NCBI GenBank assembly: GCA_041396585.1
Contig: JAWKYG010000009.1
Coordinates: 1 to 64,000 of the forward strand
Reading direction: 5' to 3'
Length of the DNA stretch: 64,000 nt
DNA from: JAUIAI01 sp041396585
GTDB lineage: Bacteria; Pseudomonadota; Gammaproteobacteria; Burkholderiales; Burkholderiaceae_E
Shown one piece after another: positions 50,871-58,849 of the stretch (position 1 is its first letter; each line of letters opens with the position of its first letter). The notes below the pieces were generated by a model. The model was not told where the DNA came from, did no database searches, and worked only from the letters and a program-made list of their open reading frames with translations. Both the position numbers and the translations under genes were made by a program.

Positions 50871-52403
50871 ATGAATCCGCTGACCATCGCTTACGCCAAG
50901 TCGCCCGATGCGGCGGCGGCATCTCCCTACGGGATGCCGATCGACCTGCTGCCGCGCATGGCCAACCGCCACGGCCTGGTCACCGGCGCCACCGGCACTG
51001 GCAAGACCGTCACCCTGCAGGTGATGGCCGAGCAGTTTTCCGCGATCGGCGTGCCGGTGTTCCTGGCCGACGTCAAAGGCGATCTGACCGGTCTGGCCAG
51101 GGCCGGTCAGCCCTCCGAGAAACTGCAGCAGCGGCTCGACCGACTCGGGCTGCCGACGCCGGCGTTCCGGGCCTGTCCGGTCACTTTCTGGGATGTGTTC
51201 GGCGAAAAGGGCCATCCGCTGCGGGCCACGGTTTCCGACATGGGCCCGCTGATGCTCGCGCGCATGCTCAGCCTGAACGAGGTTCAGGAGGGGGTCCTGG
51301 CGCTCACCTTCCGGATCGCGGACGAAAGCGGCCTGCTGCTGCTCGACATGAAGGATCTGCGCTCGATGCTGCAGTTCGTCGGCGACAATGCCTCGGCGCT
51401 GCGCACCCGCTACGGCAATATCTCGACCGCCTCGGTGGGTGCCATCCAGCGTCGTCTGCTGGCCCTCGAAGATCAGGGTGCCGACCGTTTCTTCGGTGAG
51501 CCGATGCTGGATCTGGCCGACATGATGCAAACCGACATCAACGGCCGCGGGGTGGTCAATGTGCTGGCCGCCGACAAACTGCTCAATTCGCCGCGGCTGT
51601 ACGCCACCTTCCTGCTCTGGTTGCTCAGCGAATTGTTCGAGAACCTGCCCGAGGTCGGCGATCCGGACAAGCCGAAGTTCGTGTTCTTCTTCGACGAGGC
51701 CCACCTGCTGTTCGAGGGCGCACCCAAGGCCCTGCTCGAGAAGGTCGAGCAGGTGGTGCGTCTGATCCGTTCCAAGGGGGTCGGAGTGTTCTTCGTGACC
51801 CAGAATCCTCTGGACATTCCCGATGATGTGCTCGGACAGCTGGGGAACCGGGTCCAGCATGCGCTGCGTGCCTTCACGCCGCGTGATCAGAAGGCGGTTC
51901 GGGTCGCTGCCGACACCATGCGCCAGAATCCGGCCTTCAATGCGGCCGACGCGATCACCGAGCTGGGCGTGGGCGAGGGGCTGCTGTCGTTTCTCGATGA
52001 GCGGGGCCAGCCGTCGATCGTCCAGCGTGCCTTCGTCCTGGCGCCGGGATCGCGGATCGGCCCGATCGACGATGCCGAGCGGGTTGAACTGATGCGTCGG
52101 TCGCTGGTGGCCGGCCGCTACGACCAGGTGGTCGATCGCGAATCCGCGCATGAGAAGCTTGCCGCCCGCGTGGCCGAGCAGGCGGCCGCGAAGAAGGTCG
52201 AGGAGGTCGACGAGGACACCGGCATCGGTGGCCCGATCGGCGAGATCCTCACTGGGGCGCTCGGTGGCGGCAAGACCAAATCGGGCGGCCGCGAGCGCCA
52301 GGGCATCTTCGAGGCGGCCGCCAAGAGTGCTGCCCGCTCGATCGGCTCGACCATCGGGCGCACCATCATTCGCGGCATTCTGGGCTCGTTGTTCAAAAAA
52401 TAG
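50871..52403 (+). CDS. HerA-like ATPase, DUF853 family (YjgR-like)
   Basis: A 510-residue P-loop ATPase of the HerA/FtsK superclass. GLVTGATGTGKTVTLQ is Walker A; FVFFFDEAHLLF is Walker B; GVGVFFVTQNPLDIPDDVLGQLGNRVQHALRAFTP holds the sensor and arginine-finger region. Length and sequence fit DUF853/YjgR proteins, which are widespread and poorly characterised. An acidic-to-basic linker (EEVDEDTGIGG) precedes a Gly/Ala/Ser C-terminal helix region ending SLFKK. It starts a plus-strand run (SDR, quinone oxidoreductase, tcdA, methyltransferase) but is separated by about 200 bp from the SDR gene. Confidence 0.9.
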   Translation: MNPLTIAYAKSPDAAAASPYGMPIDLLPRMANRHGLVTGATGTGKTVTLQVMAEQFSAIGVPVFLADVKGDLTGLARAGQPSEKLQQRLDRLGLPTPAFRACPVTFWDVFGEKGHPLRATVSDMGPLMLARMLSLNEVQEGVLALTFRIADESGLLLLDMKDLRSMLQFVGDNASALRTRYGNISTASVGAIQRRLLALEDQGADRFFGEPMLDLADMMQTDINGRGVVNVLAADKLLNSPRLYATFLLWLLSELFENLPEVGDPDKPKFVFFFDEAHLLFEGAPKALLEKVEQVVRLIRSKGVGVFFVTQNPLDIPDDVLGQLGNRVQHALRAFTPRDQKAVRVAADTMRQNPAFNAADAITELGVGEGLLSFLDERGQPSIVQRAFVLAPGSRIGPIDDAERVELMRRSLVAGRYDQVVDRESAHEKLAARVAEQAAAKKVEEVDEDTGIGGPIGEILTGALGGGKTKSGGRERQGIFEAAAKSAARSIGSTIGRTIIRGILGSLFKK

Positions 52404-52610
52404 GACGGCTGGCCCAGACCGGGCGGTGTGCCGGCCGGCCGGTCCACGAGCAAGCGCCCGGCGCTTGCGCGCGGCGGGGCGGGTCCATCGTGGGACGCGG
52501 CCATGGCGAGGCGGGCACTGCCCGCTGCGGTCCGTTGCGGCGGATGTTCGGGCGGCAGGGCACCGCAGGCAAGGTGGCGCCCGTCAATATTCTTCAGGAG
52601 ACTCATAAAC

Positions 52611-53390
52611 ATGGATTTCGGAATTTCCGGACGCTGGGCGATCGTTTGCGCGGCCAGCAAGGGGCTTGGCTATGGCTGTGCTCTGGCCCTGGCCGAAGAA
52701 GGCGTCAATCTGGTCATCAATGCCCGTAGCGAGGGGCCGCTGAACGAGGCGGCGGTGCGGCTGCGCGAACGCACCGGGGTAGAAGTGCGGCCGGTCGCGG
52801 CGGACATCACGACGGCCCAGGGCCGGGCCGATGTGCTCGCCGCCTGCCCGCAGCCGGACATCCTGATCAACAACGCCGGCGGCCCGCCGCCGGGCGATTT
52901 CCGCAACTTCTCACGCGATGACTGGCTGGCGGCGGTAGATGCCAACATGATCACACCGATCGAGATGATCAAGGCGGTTATCGACCCGATGATCGAGCGT
53001 GGTTTCGGGCGCATCGTCAACATCACCTCCAGCTCGGTGAAGGCGCCGCTGCCCGCGCTGGGTCTGTCCAATGGTGCGCGCTCCGGGCTGACGGGTTTCA
53101 TCGCCGGGCTGGCGCGTCAGAGCGCCGCGCACGGGGTCACGATCAACAATCTGTTGCCGGGCGCCTTCGACACGGACCGCCTGCGCGGCATCTTCAAGGG
53201 CGCCGCCGCCAAGGGTCAGGTCACCGAGGAGCAGGCCGCCGCCGAGCGCCTGGCGACAATTCCCGCCAGACGCTTCGGCACGGCCGAAGAATTCGGTCAG
53301 GCCTGTGCATTCATTTGCAGCCGCCAGGCCGCATACTTCACGGGTCAGAATTTCTTGATCGACGGGGGCGCCTTCCCGGGCACCTTCTGA
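52611..53390 (+). CDS. Atypical SDR lacking the YxxxK active site
   Basis: A 259-residue protein with the SDR fold: AIVCAASKGLGYGCALALAEEG (cofactor loop), INNAGGPPPG, the Ser stretch ITSSSVKAPLPALGLSN, then GARSGLTGFIAGLARQ and a FabG-like end QNFLIDGGAFPGTF. At the position of the catalytic Tyr-x3-Lys the sequence reads SNGAR, so both residues are replaced (Ser, Arg). I believe relatives with the LSNGARSGL segment exist widely, so this is a conserved variation and not decay, but classical Tyr-based catalysis is not possible. AGGAG lies ten nt before ATG 52611. The quinone oxidoreductase gene follows 65 bp on. Confidence 0.85.
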   Translation: MDFGISGRWAIVCAASKGLGYGCALALAEEGVNLVINARSEGPLNEAAVRLRERTGVEVRPVAADITTAQGRADVLAACPQPDILINNAGGPPPGDFRNFSRDDWLAAVDANMITPIEMIKAVIDPMIERGFGRIVNITSSSVKAPLPALGLSNGARSGLTGFIAGLARQSAAHGVTINNLLPGAFDTDRLRGIFKGAAAKGQVTEEQAAAERLATIPARRFGTAEEFGQACAFICSRQAAYFTGQNFLIDGGAFPGTF

Positions 53391-53455
53391 GCATCGATGG
53401 CGAGCAGTGTCGCCACCCCAATTCACCCATCGCGCGCGCACTCAAGGAGATCCAG

Positions 53456-54424
53456 ATGCCCAAGGCGATTCGAATCGAACAAACCGGCGGGCCGGAGGTC
53501 ATGAAGCTGGTCGATGTCGATCTTTCCAAGCCCGAAAAGGGCGAGATCCAGATCGAGCATCGGGCCATCGGCCTGAACTACATCGATGTCTACTTCCGCT
53601 CCGGTCTGTATCCGCAGCCGCTGCCCGGTGGTGTCGGGATGGAAGGCGCCGGCGATGTTGTCGCCGTGGGCCCCGGCGTCAAGGATTTCAAGGTCGGTGA
53701 TCGGGTGGCCTATGCTGGCGGGCCTCCGGGTGCCTATGCTCAGGTGCGCAATCTGCCGGCCGCGATGGCGGTCAAGCTGCCCAAGAGCATTTCATATGCC
53801 ACCGGCGCGGCAATGATGCTGCAGGGCATGACGGTCGAGTATCTGTTCCGGCGCACCTATCGCCTGCAAAAAGGCCAGACCATCCTGTTCCACGCGGCCG
53901 CGGGCGGTGTCGGTCTGATCGCGATGCAGTGGGCCAAGGCGCTCGGTGTGAAGGTGATCGGCACGGTCGGCTCCGAAGAAAAGGCCAAACTGGCCAAGGC
54001 GCATGGCTGCAAGCACGTGATCCTGTACAAGACCGAGAACATCGTCGAGCGGGTGCGTGAGATCACCAAGGGTGAGATGGTTCCGGTGGTCTATGACTCC
54101 GTGGGCGCCGACACCTGGCAGGCATCGCTCGACAGCCTTCAGCCGTTCGGGCTGTTCGTCAGCTTCGGCAATGCCTCCGGCCCGGTACCGCCCATGGCGC
54201 TGACCGCGCTGAAGGGTTCGCTCTATGCCACCCGGCCCTCGCTGATGGCCCATACCGGCCGCCGCGAGACGCTCGAGTCCATGGCCAAGTCACTGTTCAA
54301 GATGGTCAAGAGTGGTGATGTGCGGATCAACATCGACCAGACCTATGCGCTGGCCGATGCCGCCCAGGCGCACAGCGATCTCGAAGGCCGTCGAACCACC
54401 GGTTCGACGATCCTGCTGCCCTGA
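53456..54424 (+). CDS. NADPH:quinone oxidoreductase (QorA-like zeta-crystallin family)
   Basis: A 322-residue zinc-free MDR enzyme. MPKAIRIEQTGGPEVMKLVDV, HRAIGLNYIDVYFRSGLYP, GGVGMEGAGDVVAVG and the cofactor loop FHAAAGGVGLIAMQWAKALG are those of quinone oxidoreductase 1 (E. coli QorA, 327 residues), which reduces quinones one electron at a time with NADPH. AAGGAG six nt before ATG 53456 fixes the start. Its stop overlaps the apparent CTG start of tcdA (CTGA), so tcdA translation may depend on ribosomes leaving this gene. Confidence 0.92.
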   Translation: MPKAIRIEQTGGPEVMKLVDVDLSKPEKGEIQIEHRAIGLNYIDVYFRSGLYPQPLPGGVGMEGAGDVVAVGPGVKDFKVGDRVAYAGGPPGAYAQVRNLPAAMAVKLPKSISYATGAAMMLQGMTVEYLFRRTYRLQKGQTILFHAAAGGVGLIAMQWAKALGVKVIGTVGSEEKAKLAKAHGCKHVILYKTENIVERVREITKGEMVPVVYDSVGADTWQASLDSLQPFGLFVSFGNASGPVPPMALTALKGSLYATRPSLMAHTGRRETLESMAKSLFKMVKSGDVRINIDQTYALADAAQAHSDLEGRRTTGSTILLP

Positions 54425-55239
54425 ACCCGACCGAAGCGGCTGCCGGGCAGGCGGGCACCGAGCGATCCTTCGCCGGGGTCGCCCGCCTGCTGGGCGACCC
54501 GGCGCTGGCCAGACTGAGTACCGCCCGTGTGGCCGTGGTGGGACTCGGTGGCGTCGGTTCCTGGGCTGCCGAGGCGCTCTGCCGCTCGGGAATCGGCTGC
54601 CTGCGCCTGATCGATCTCGACCATGTCGCGGAATCGAACATCAATCGTCAGATCCAGGCCGATCTCGACACCCTCGGGATGGCCAAGGTCGAGGCCCTGC
54701 GGGCCCGTTTCGCCCGCATCGCGCCAAGCTGCCTGATCGACCCCGTCGAGGAGTTCGTTCAGCCGGACAACCTGGAAACCCTGCTCGCCGATCCGCTGGA
54801 TTTCGTGATCGACGCGATCGACGATGCCAGGGCGAAGGCCGCCATGGTGGCCTTCGCCAAGCGCCGGGGGCTGGGCATCGTGGTCTGCGGCGCCGCCGGT
54901 GCCCGTTCGGATCCGCTGGCCCTGGTCAGGGAAGATCTTGCCCTCACCCGGGGTGACAGACTCCTGGCCGGGGTGCGGGCCCGACTGCGTCGTGACCACG
55001 GCTTCGAGCGGCGAGCCGGGCGTCGTTTTCGGGTCACGGCCCTGGTATCCCGGGAAACACCACTGTCGTACCAGCGCGTCGCCGGCGCCGGCGCGGCGCT
55101 GGCGTGCGCCGGGTATGGTTCAATTGTGACCGTGACGGCGGCGATGGGTATTGCCGCGGCCTCGGTCGCGATCGAATCGATCACGAAAAAGTCTTCGATA
55201 GACGCCAAGTCCGGCGCCGAATCGTCGTTGCAAGATTAA
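54421..55239 (+). CDS. tcdA: tRNA threonylcarbamoyladenosine dehydratase TcdA, apparent CTG start
   Basis: An E1-fold enzyme that dehydrates t6A37 in tRNA to the cyclic ct6A form using ATP. VAVVGLGGVGSWAAEALCRSG is the ATP site, LIDLDHVAESNINRQIQA and DFVIDAIDDARAKAAM follow as in E. coli TcdA. The N-terminal block RSFAGVARLLGDPALARL also matches TcdA and is in frame upstream of the first usable ATG/GTG/TTG (GTG 54529). Between the frame's last stop at 54316 and 54529 no canonical start exists; a CTG at 54421 forming a CTGA overlap with the qor stop gives 272 residues (E. coli 268). It is distinct from the ubiquitin-system E1 at 23212. Confidence 0.88.
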   Translation: MNPTEAAAGQAGTERSFAGVARLLGDPALARLSTARVAVVGLGGVGSWAAEALCRSGIGCLRLIDLDHVAESNINRQIQADLDTLGMAKVEALRARFARIAPSCLIDPVEEFVQPDNLETLLADPLDFVIDAIDDARAKAAMVAFAKRRGLGIVVCGAAGARSDPLALVREDLALTRGDRLLAGVRARLRRDHGFERRAGRRFRVTALVSRETPLSYQRVAGAGAALACAGYGSIVTVTAAMGIAAASVAIESITKKSSIDAKSGAESSLQD

Positions 55240-55285
55240 ACACAACCAAGAGCGGGCCGTCCCGCGATTCGCTGGAGAGAATCCG

Positions 55286-55876
55286 ATGCGTCAGCCAGAT
55301 GCAATCAAAGTACCCCGCTGGGAGGAAATCCTCGCTTTCCTGCGAGGCTTTCTCCGTGACCCGGCCGGGGTAGGGTCGGTCATTCCGAGTTCCCGCTTCA
55401 TGGAGCGGCGCATCGTTCGAATGGCCGATGCCTCCAGCGCGCGCGTCATCGTCGAACTTGGCCCGGGAACCGGTGGTACGACCCGGGCGCTGCTGGATGC
55501 CATGCCCGCGGATGCCCGTTTGCTCTGCCTCGAAATCGACCCGTATTTCGTCGAAATGGTCGGCAAAATCGATGATCCGCGTCTGATCGTCCATCGCGGC
55601 AGCGCCGAGCACATCGTCGACGTTCTCAAGGAATACGGGCTGAACGAACCCGATGCCGTCGTCTCCGGCATTCCATTCTCGACCATGCCGCCGCAACTGG
55701 CGCGGTTGATCGTGCAGCGTGTTCATGATGCGCTGCCGTCGGGCGGTCGCTTCGTGGCCTATCAGTTCCGGGATCACGTCGCCCAGTTCGCGCGCCCGGT
55801 GTTCGGTGCGGCCGAGCAAAGCGAACGCGAGTTCCTGAACATCCCGCCGATGATCGTTTATCGCTGGGGCGTCTGA
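55286..55876 (+). CDS. SAM-dependent methyltransferase, PmtA-like phospholipid N-methyltransferase
   Basis: A 196-residue class I methyltransferase. FLRGFLRDPAGVGSVIPSSRFMERRIV followed by VIVELGPGTGGTTRALL (SAM site) and SGIPFSTMP matches the PmtA / rRNA-dimethylase-like group, in which members methylate phosphatidylethanolamine toward phosphatidylcholine. The basic, aromatic N-terminal helix is typical of membrane-surface binding in that group. A GGAGA site lies before ATG 55286. It is the last gene of the plus-strand run; whether it is a phospholipid enzyme needs biochemistry, so the specific role is inferred. Confidence 0.8.
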   Translation: MRQPDAIKVPRWEEILAFLRGFLRDPAGVGSVIPSSRFMERRIVRMADASSARVIVELGPGTGGTTRALLDAMPADARLLCLEIDPYFVEMVGKIDDPRLIVHRGSAEHIVDVLKEYGLNEPDAVVSGIPFSTMPPQLARLIVQRVHDALPSGGRFVAYQFRDHVAQFARPVFGAAEQSEREFLNIPPMIVYRWGV

Positions 55877-56133
55877 GCGGGCGGTCCGTGCCGCGGTCGC
55901 AAGGCGGCCGCCAGACTCCTGCGGAGAACGGCTGAACGTCTGATGAGCTGCTGAGGGCGTTCGGCCGTTGTACATCGCGAGCGAGGGGTCTGACCTGTCG
56001 TCTGGATCCACATCGCCAGCCGGAGCTCCCGATCCGGCGGCGATTTGGCTTTTGTTGCATCTGCAAATAAACTGTTACTGTTTCAGCCGGCGGACCAATG
56101 CCCGCAGCGCCGTCGGCCATCCGGAGACGGTTC

Positions 56134-57213
56134 ATGCGCATTGCGGTGCTCGGAGGGGGACACGGTAGCTTTGCGGCCGCTGCCGATTTGTCCGAACAGG
56201 GTCATTCGGTCGCGCTCTGGCGGCGAAGTGCGGGTCAGTTCGGCGATCTGGCCACGGATCGCCGCCTGACCCTGCTGGATCATCTCGGGCGGCGCGAGAT
56301 CGCGATCGACACGGTCACCGGCTCGCTCGGTGAGGCGTTGCGCGGCGCGGAACTCGTGCTGTTGTTCTCTCCGGCATTTTCACAGGCCGATCTGGCCGCG
56401 GCGATTGCCCCCCATCTCAGCGACGGTCAGGTGCTGTTTCTGGCACCGGGTACGCTGGGCAGTGTGGCGATGGCGCGATGGGTTCGTGAGGCGGGCTGCC
56501 AGGCCGAACTGAGCTTTGCCGAGACCGGTACGCTGCCTTATCTGGCCCGCAAGCGCGACGCCACCACGATTGCGATCACCGTGCGCGCCAAGCGCCTGCC
56601 CACGGGTGTCTTTCCCGCCCGTCGGACCGATGCCGCGATCGCCTGCATCGCGCAGGCCTATCCGAGCGTGCATCCGATCGAAGACGCGCTTTCGGGGGCG
56701 CTGATGAACGCCGGCCCGATCATTCATCCGCCCCTGATCCTGATGAACGCCGGTCCGCTCGAGCACTTCGAGCGCTGGGATATCCACAACGAGGGTACGC
56801 AGCCCGCGATCCGGGCCGTCACGGACCGGCTCGACGAAGAACGGATTGCGGTGCGTGAGGCGCTCGGCAATCGCCCGTATCACTATCCTCTGCGCGATCA
56901 CTATCAGTCCGATCGCTGGATGTACGGCGATGCCCATGACCGCCTGGTCGACAGTGGCGACTGGCGCGAGCATATCGATCTCCAGCATCACCGTTACATG
57001 ACCGAGGATGTCGCGCTCGGTCTGTCCCTGCTGGTTTCGGTGGCCGAAACCGCCGGGGTCGCGGTGCCGATCGCGGCCGGTCTGCTGGCGATCGGGCGCG
57101 CGGTCAGTGGTGGGCGTTTCCTCTACGGTGAGCGCAGCCTCGCCGACTGCGGACTCGGCGGCCTCGATGCCTCGGCCCGCTCCGCCGTATTGCGCGATGG
57201 GTGGCCGTCATGA
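56134..57213 (+). CDS. NAD/NADP octopine/nopaline dehydrogenase family protein
   Basis: A 359-residue dehydrogenase. The N-terminal RIAVLGGGHGSFAAAADL is the NAD(P) site; ETGTLPYLARK and the second-domain segment GPIIHPPLILMNAGPLE with HNEGTQPAIRAVTDRLDEERIAV match the octopine/nopaline dehydrogenase family, which makes or splits secondary amines from a 2-oxo acid and an amino acid (opine chemistry). GGAGA seven nt before ATG 56134 supports the start. It overlaps the next gene (ATGA at 57210), a 3-hydroxyacyl-CoA dehydrogenase relative, so the two are co-produced. Its substrate in this cluster is unknown. Confidence 0.85.
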   Translation: MRIAVLGGGHGSFAAAADLSEQGHSVALWRRSAGQFGDLATDRRLTLLDHLGRREIAIDTVTGSLGEALRGAELVLLFSPAFSQADLAAAIAPHLSDGQVLFLAPGTLGSVAMARWVREAGCQAELSFAETGTLPYLARKRDATTIAITVRAKRLPTGVFPARRTDAAIACIAQAYPSVHPIEDALSGALMNAGPIIHPPLILMNAGPLEHFERWDIHNEGTQPAIRAVTDRLDEERIAVREALGNRPYHYPLRDHYQSDRWMYGDAHDRLVDSGDWREHIDLQHHRYMTEDVALGLSLLVSVAETAGVAVPIAAGLLAIGRAVSGGRFLYGERSLADCGLGGLDASARSAVLRDGWPS

Positions 57214-58265
57214 GGCGCGAACCCCCGGCGACGAACACGGTCGAGCAGCGCATGTTCGAGCCCGGGCCGCTGACCGGGTTCAGGGGCCCGGTGGTCTGTG
57301 CCGGCAGCGGCCGCATGGGCCGCAGCATGGCGATCGCATTTGCCTATGCGGGCATGCAGGTGATCCTGTTGGATCTGAAGCCGCGCGATGCGACGGCCTT
57401 GCGGGCGCAGCAGGGGCAGGCGATGGCCGAGATCGATGACCATCTCGGGTCGCTGCGCCGGGCCGGCCTGATTGGCGATTCGGACGTGCAACGTCTTGGC
57501 GCGCGCATTGCGTTCGCTGCGGCCGGGGACGCCGCCCAGGTGCTGCGCAATGCGCGTCTCGTGCTCGAGGGGGTGCCGGAAAAACTCGAGGACAAGCGAG
57601 CCGCGTTCGCCACCATCGAGGCGGCAGCGCCAGAGGGATGCATCATCGCCTCGACGACCTCGTCGTTTCTGGCCGGCGAACTGGCGGCGATGCTCTCCGA
57701 CAGCGCGCGCTTTCTGAATGCGCACTGGCTGAACCCGGCCTATCTCATTCCGGTGGTCGAGGTCTCGCCCCACGACGGCACAGACGCCACGGTGACCGAA
57801 GCGCTGTGCGCGGTGCTGGCTGGTATCGGCAAGGTTCCGATCGTCTGTCGGCCAAGCCCTGGTTATATCGTGCCCAGACTGCAGGCCCTGGTCATGAACG
57901 AGGCGGCCAGACTGGTGGAGGAGGGGGTGGCCAGCGCGGCCGACATCGATCGCGCGGTTCGGTTGGGATTTGGCATGCGCTACGCCTCGATGGGCGTGCT
58001 CGAATTCGTCGATTACGGCGGTGTCGACATCCTGCACTATGCCTCGGGCTACATGGCCGGCAAGGTCGATGCAGACCGCTATCGATCGCCCGACCTGGTG
58101 GGCCGCCTGATGGCTGACGGGGATATCGGTCTGCGCAGCGGTCGCGGCTTCTATGACTGGTCGGCTCTGGATGCCGGTGATTACCGCGACCGGCTGCTGG
58201 CGCGCCTGGCCGGCTGGTTGCGCAGTGAAGGCCTGCTGGCGCCACCGGTCGAGGATTCGCTATGA
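57210..58265 (+). CDS. 3-hydroxyacyl-CoA dehydrogenase family protein (carnitine-dehydrogenase-like)
   Basis: A 351-residue NAD-dependent enzyme. VVCAGSGRMGRSMAIAFAYAG is the Rossmann loop; STTSSFLAGELA, FLNAHWLNPAYLIPVVEV and SPGYIVPRLQALVMNEAARLVEEGVASAADIDRAVRLGFG (C-terminal domain) are those of the 3-hydroxyacyl-CoA dehydrogenase superfamily, including L-carnitine dehydrogenase and hydroxybutyryl-CoA dehydrogenase. It oxidises a 3-hydroxy acid or its CoA ester. The start is ATG 57210, overlapping the octopine-type gene; a MarR gene follows. The substrate is inferred to belong to the same pathway as the downstream CoA ligase and thiolase. Confidence 0.88.
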   Translation: MRREPPATNTVEQRMFEPGPLTGFRGPVVCAGSGRMGRSMAIAFAYAGMQVILLDLKPRDATALRAQQGQAMAEIDDHLGSLRRAGLIGDSDVQRLGARIAFAAAGDAAQVLRNARLVLEGVPEKLEDKRAAFATIEAAAPEGCIIASTTSSFLAGELAAMLSDSARFLNAHWLNPAYLIPVVEVSPHDGTDATVTEALCAVLAGIGKVPIVCRPSPGYIVPRLQALVMNEAARLVEEGVASAADIDRAVRLGFGMRYASMGVLEFVDYGGVDILHYASGYMAGKVDADRYRSPDLVGRLMADGDIGLRSGRGFYDWSALDAGDYRDRLLARLAGWLRSEGLLAPPVEDSL

Positions 58266-58305
58266 GCATCGCATGTCCGCGCCCATGACACGACCGGAGC
58301 CCGTC

Positions 58306-58788
58306 ATGATCCCCAAGACCGGCGAACTCACCCACGGCCAGTATCTGCCCTATCTGCTGAACCGGGTGGTCAGTCAGATCAATGCGCCGATGCAGCGCGC
58401 GCTGCGCAGGCGCGGCATGACCATGACCCACTGGCGGGTACTGGGATTTCTGGTCGAGCGCGATGGTCTGATCATCTCGGAGTTGGCCGATCGCACGGTC
58501 ACCGACCAGGCCACCTTGTCACGCGCCCTCGATCGACTGGAGGCGCGCCAGCTGGTGCGCCGCGAACCGTGTCTGGTGGACTCCCGGCAGATTCGGATCC
58601 ATCTCTGCGAAGCCGGTCGCCGGGAATACCATCGCCTGAGACGGATCGCCACCGAGATCGAGGATTGGGCGTTTCGTGACATGGACCCGCAGCGGCTTGC
58701 GGCGCTGCACGCGAGCCTGATGGAACTGTCGGCGGCGCTGAGCGAGCGTCCGTGCGCAATGGACGAGCCGCAGAGCCGTGCGGCATGA
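58306..58788 (+). CDS. MarR-family transcriptional regulator
   Basis: A 160-residue winged-helix repressor: MTMTHWRVLGFLVERDGLIISELADRTVTDQATLSRALDRLEARQLVRREP is the MarR DNA-binding core, flanked by dimerisation helices. GGAG six nt before ATG 58306 favours that start over in-frame ATGs at 58273 and 58285. It sits between the two dehydrogenase genes and the dioxygenase genes on the same strand, so it very likely controls the cluster in response to a pathway ligand. Confidence 0.9.
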   Translation: MIPKTGELTHGQYLPYLLNRVVSQINAPMQRALRRRGMTMTHWRVLGFLVERDGLIISELADRTVTDQATLSRALDRLEARQLVRREPCLVDSRQIRIHLCEAGRREYHRLRRIATEIEDWAFRDMDPQRLAALHASLMELSAALSERPCAMDEPQSRAA

Positions 58789-58849
58789 AGCAACGTAAAG
58801 TCGCGAGGACACGAACGAACCTCTGGTTTCTTTTGAGGCAGGTCACGAC

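Noticed and set aside
49980..52151. 723-codon frame fusing yebC to upstream sequence
   Set aside because: Upstream of 50714 the frame is antisense to the HerA-like gene. YebC begins exactly at MAGHSKW with a ribosome site.
54529..55239. GTG 54529 as the start of tcdA
   Set aside because: It would cut away a conserved N-terminal block that matches TcdA in frame. Kept only as a fallback if CTG is not used.
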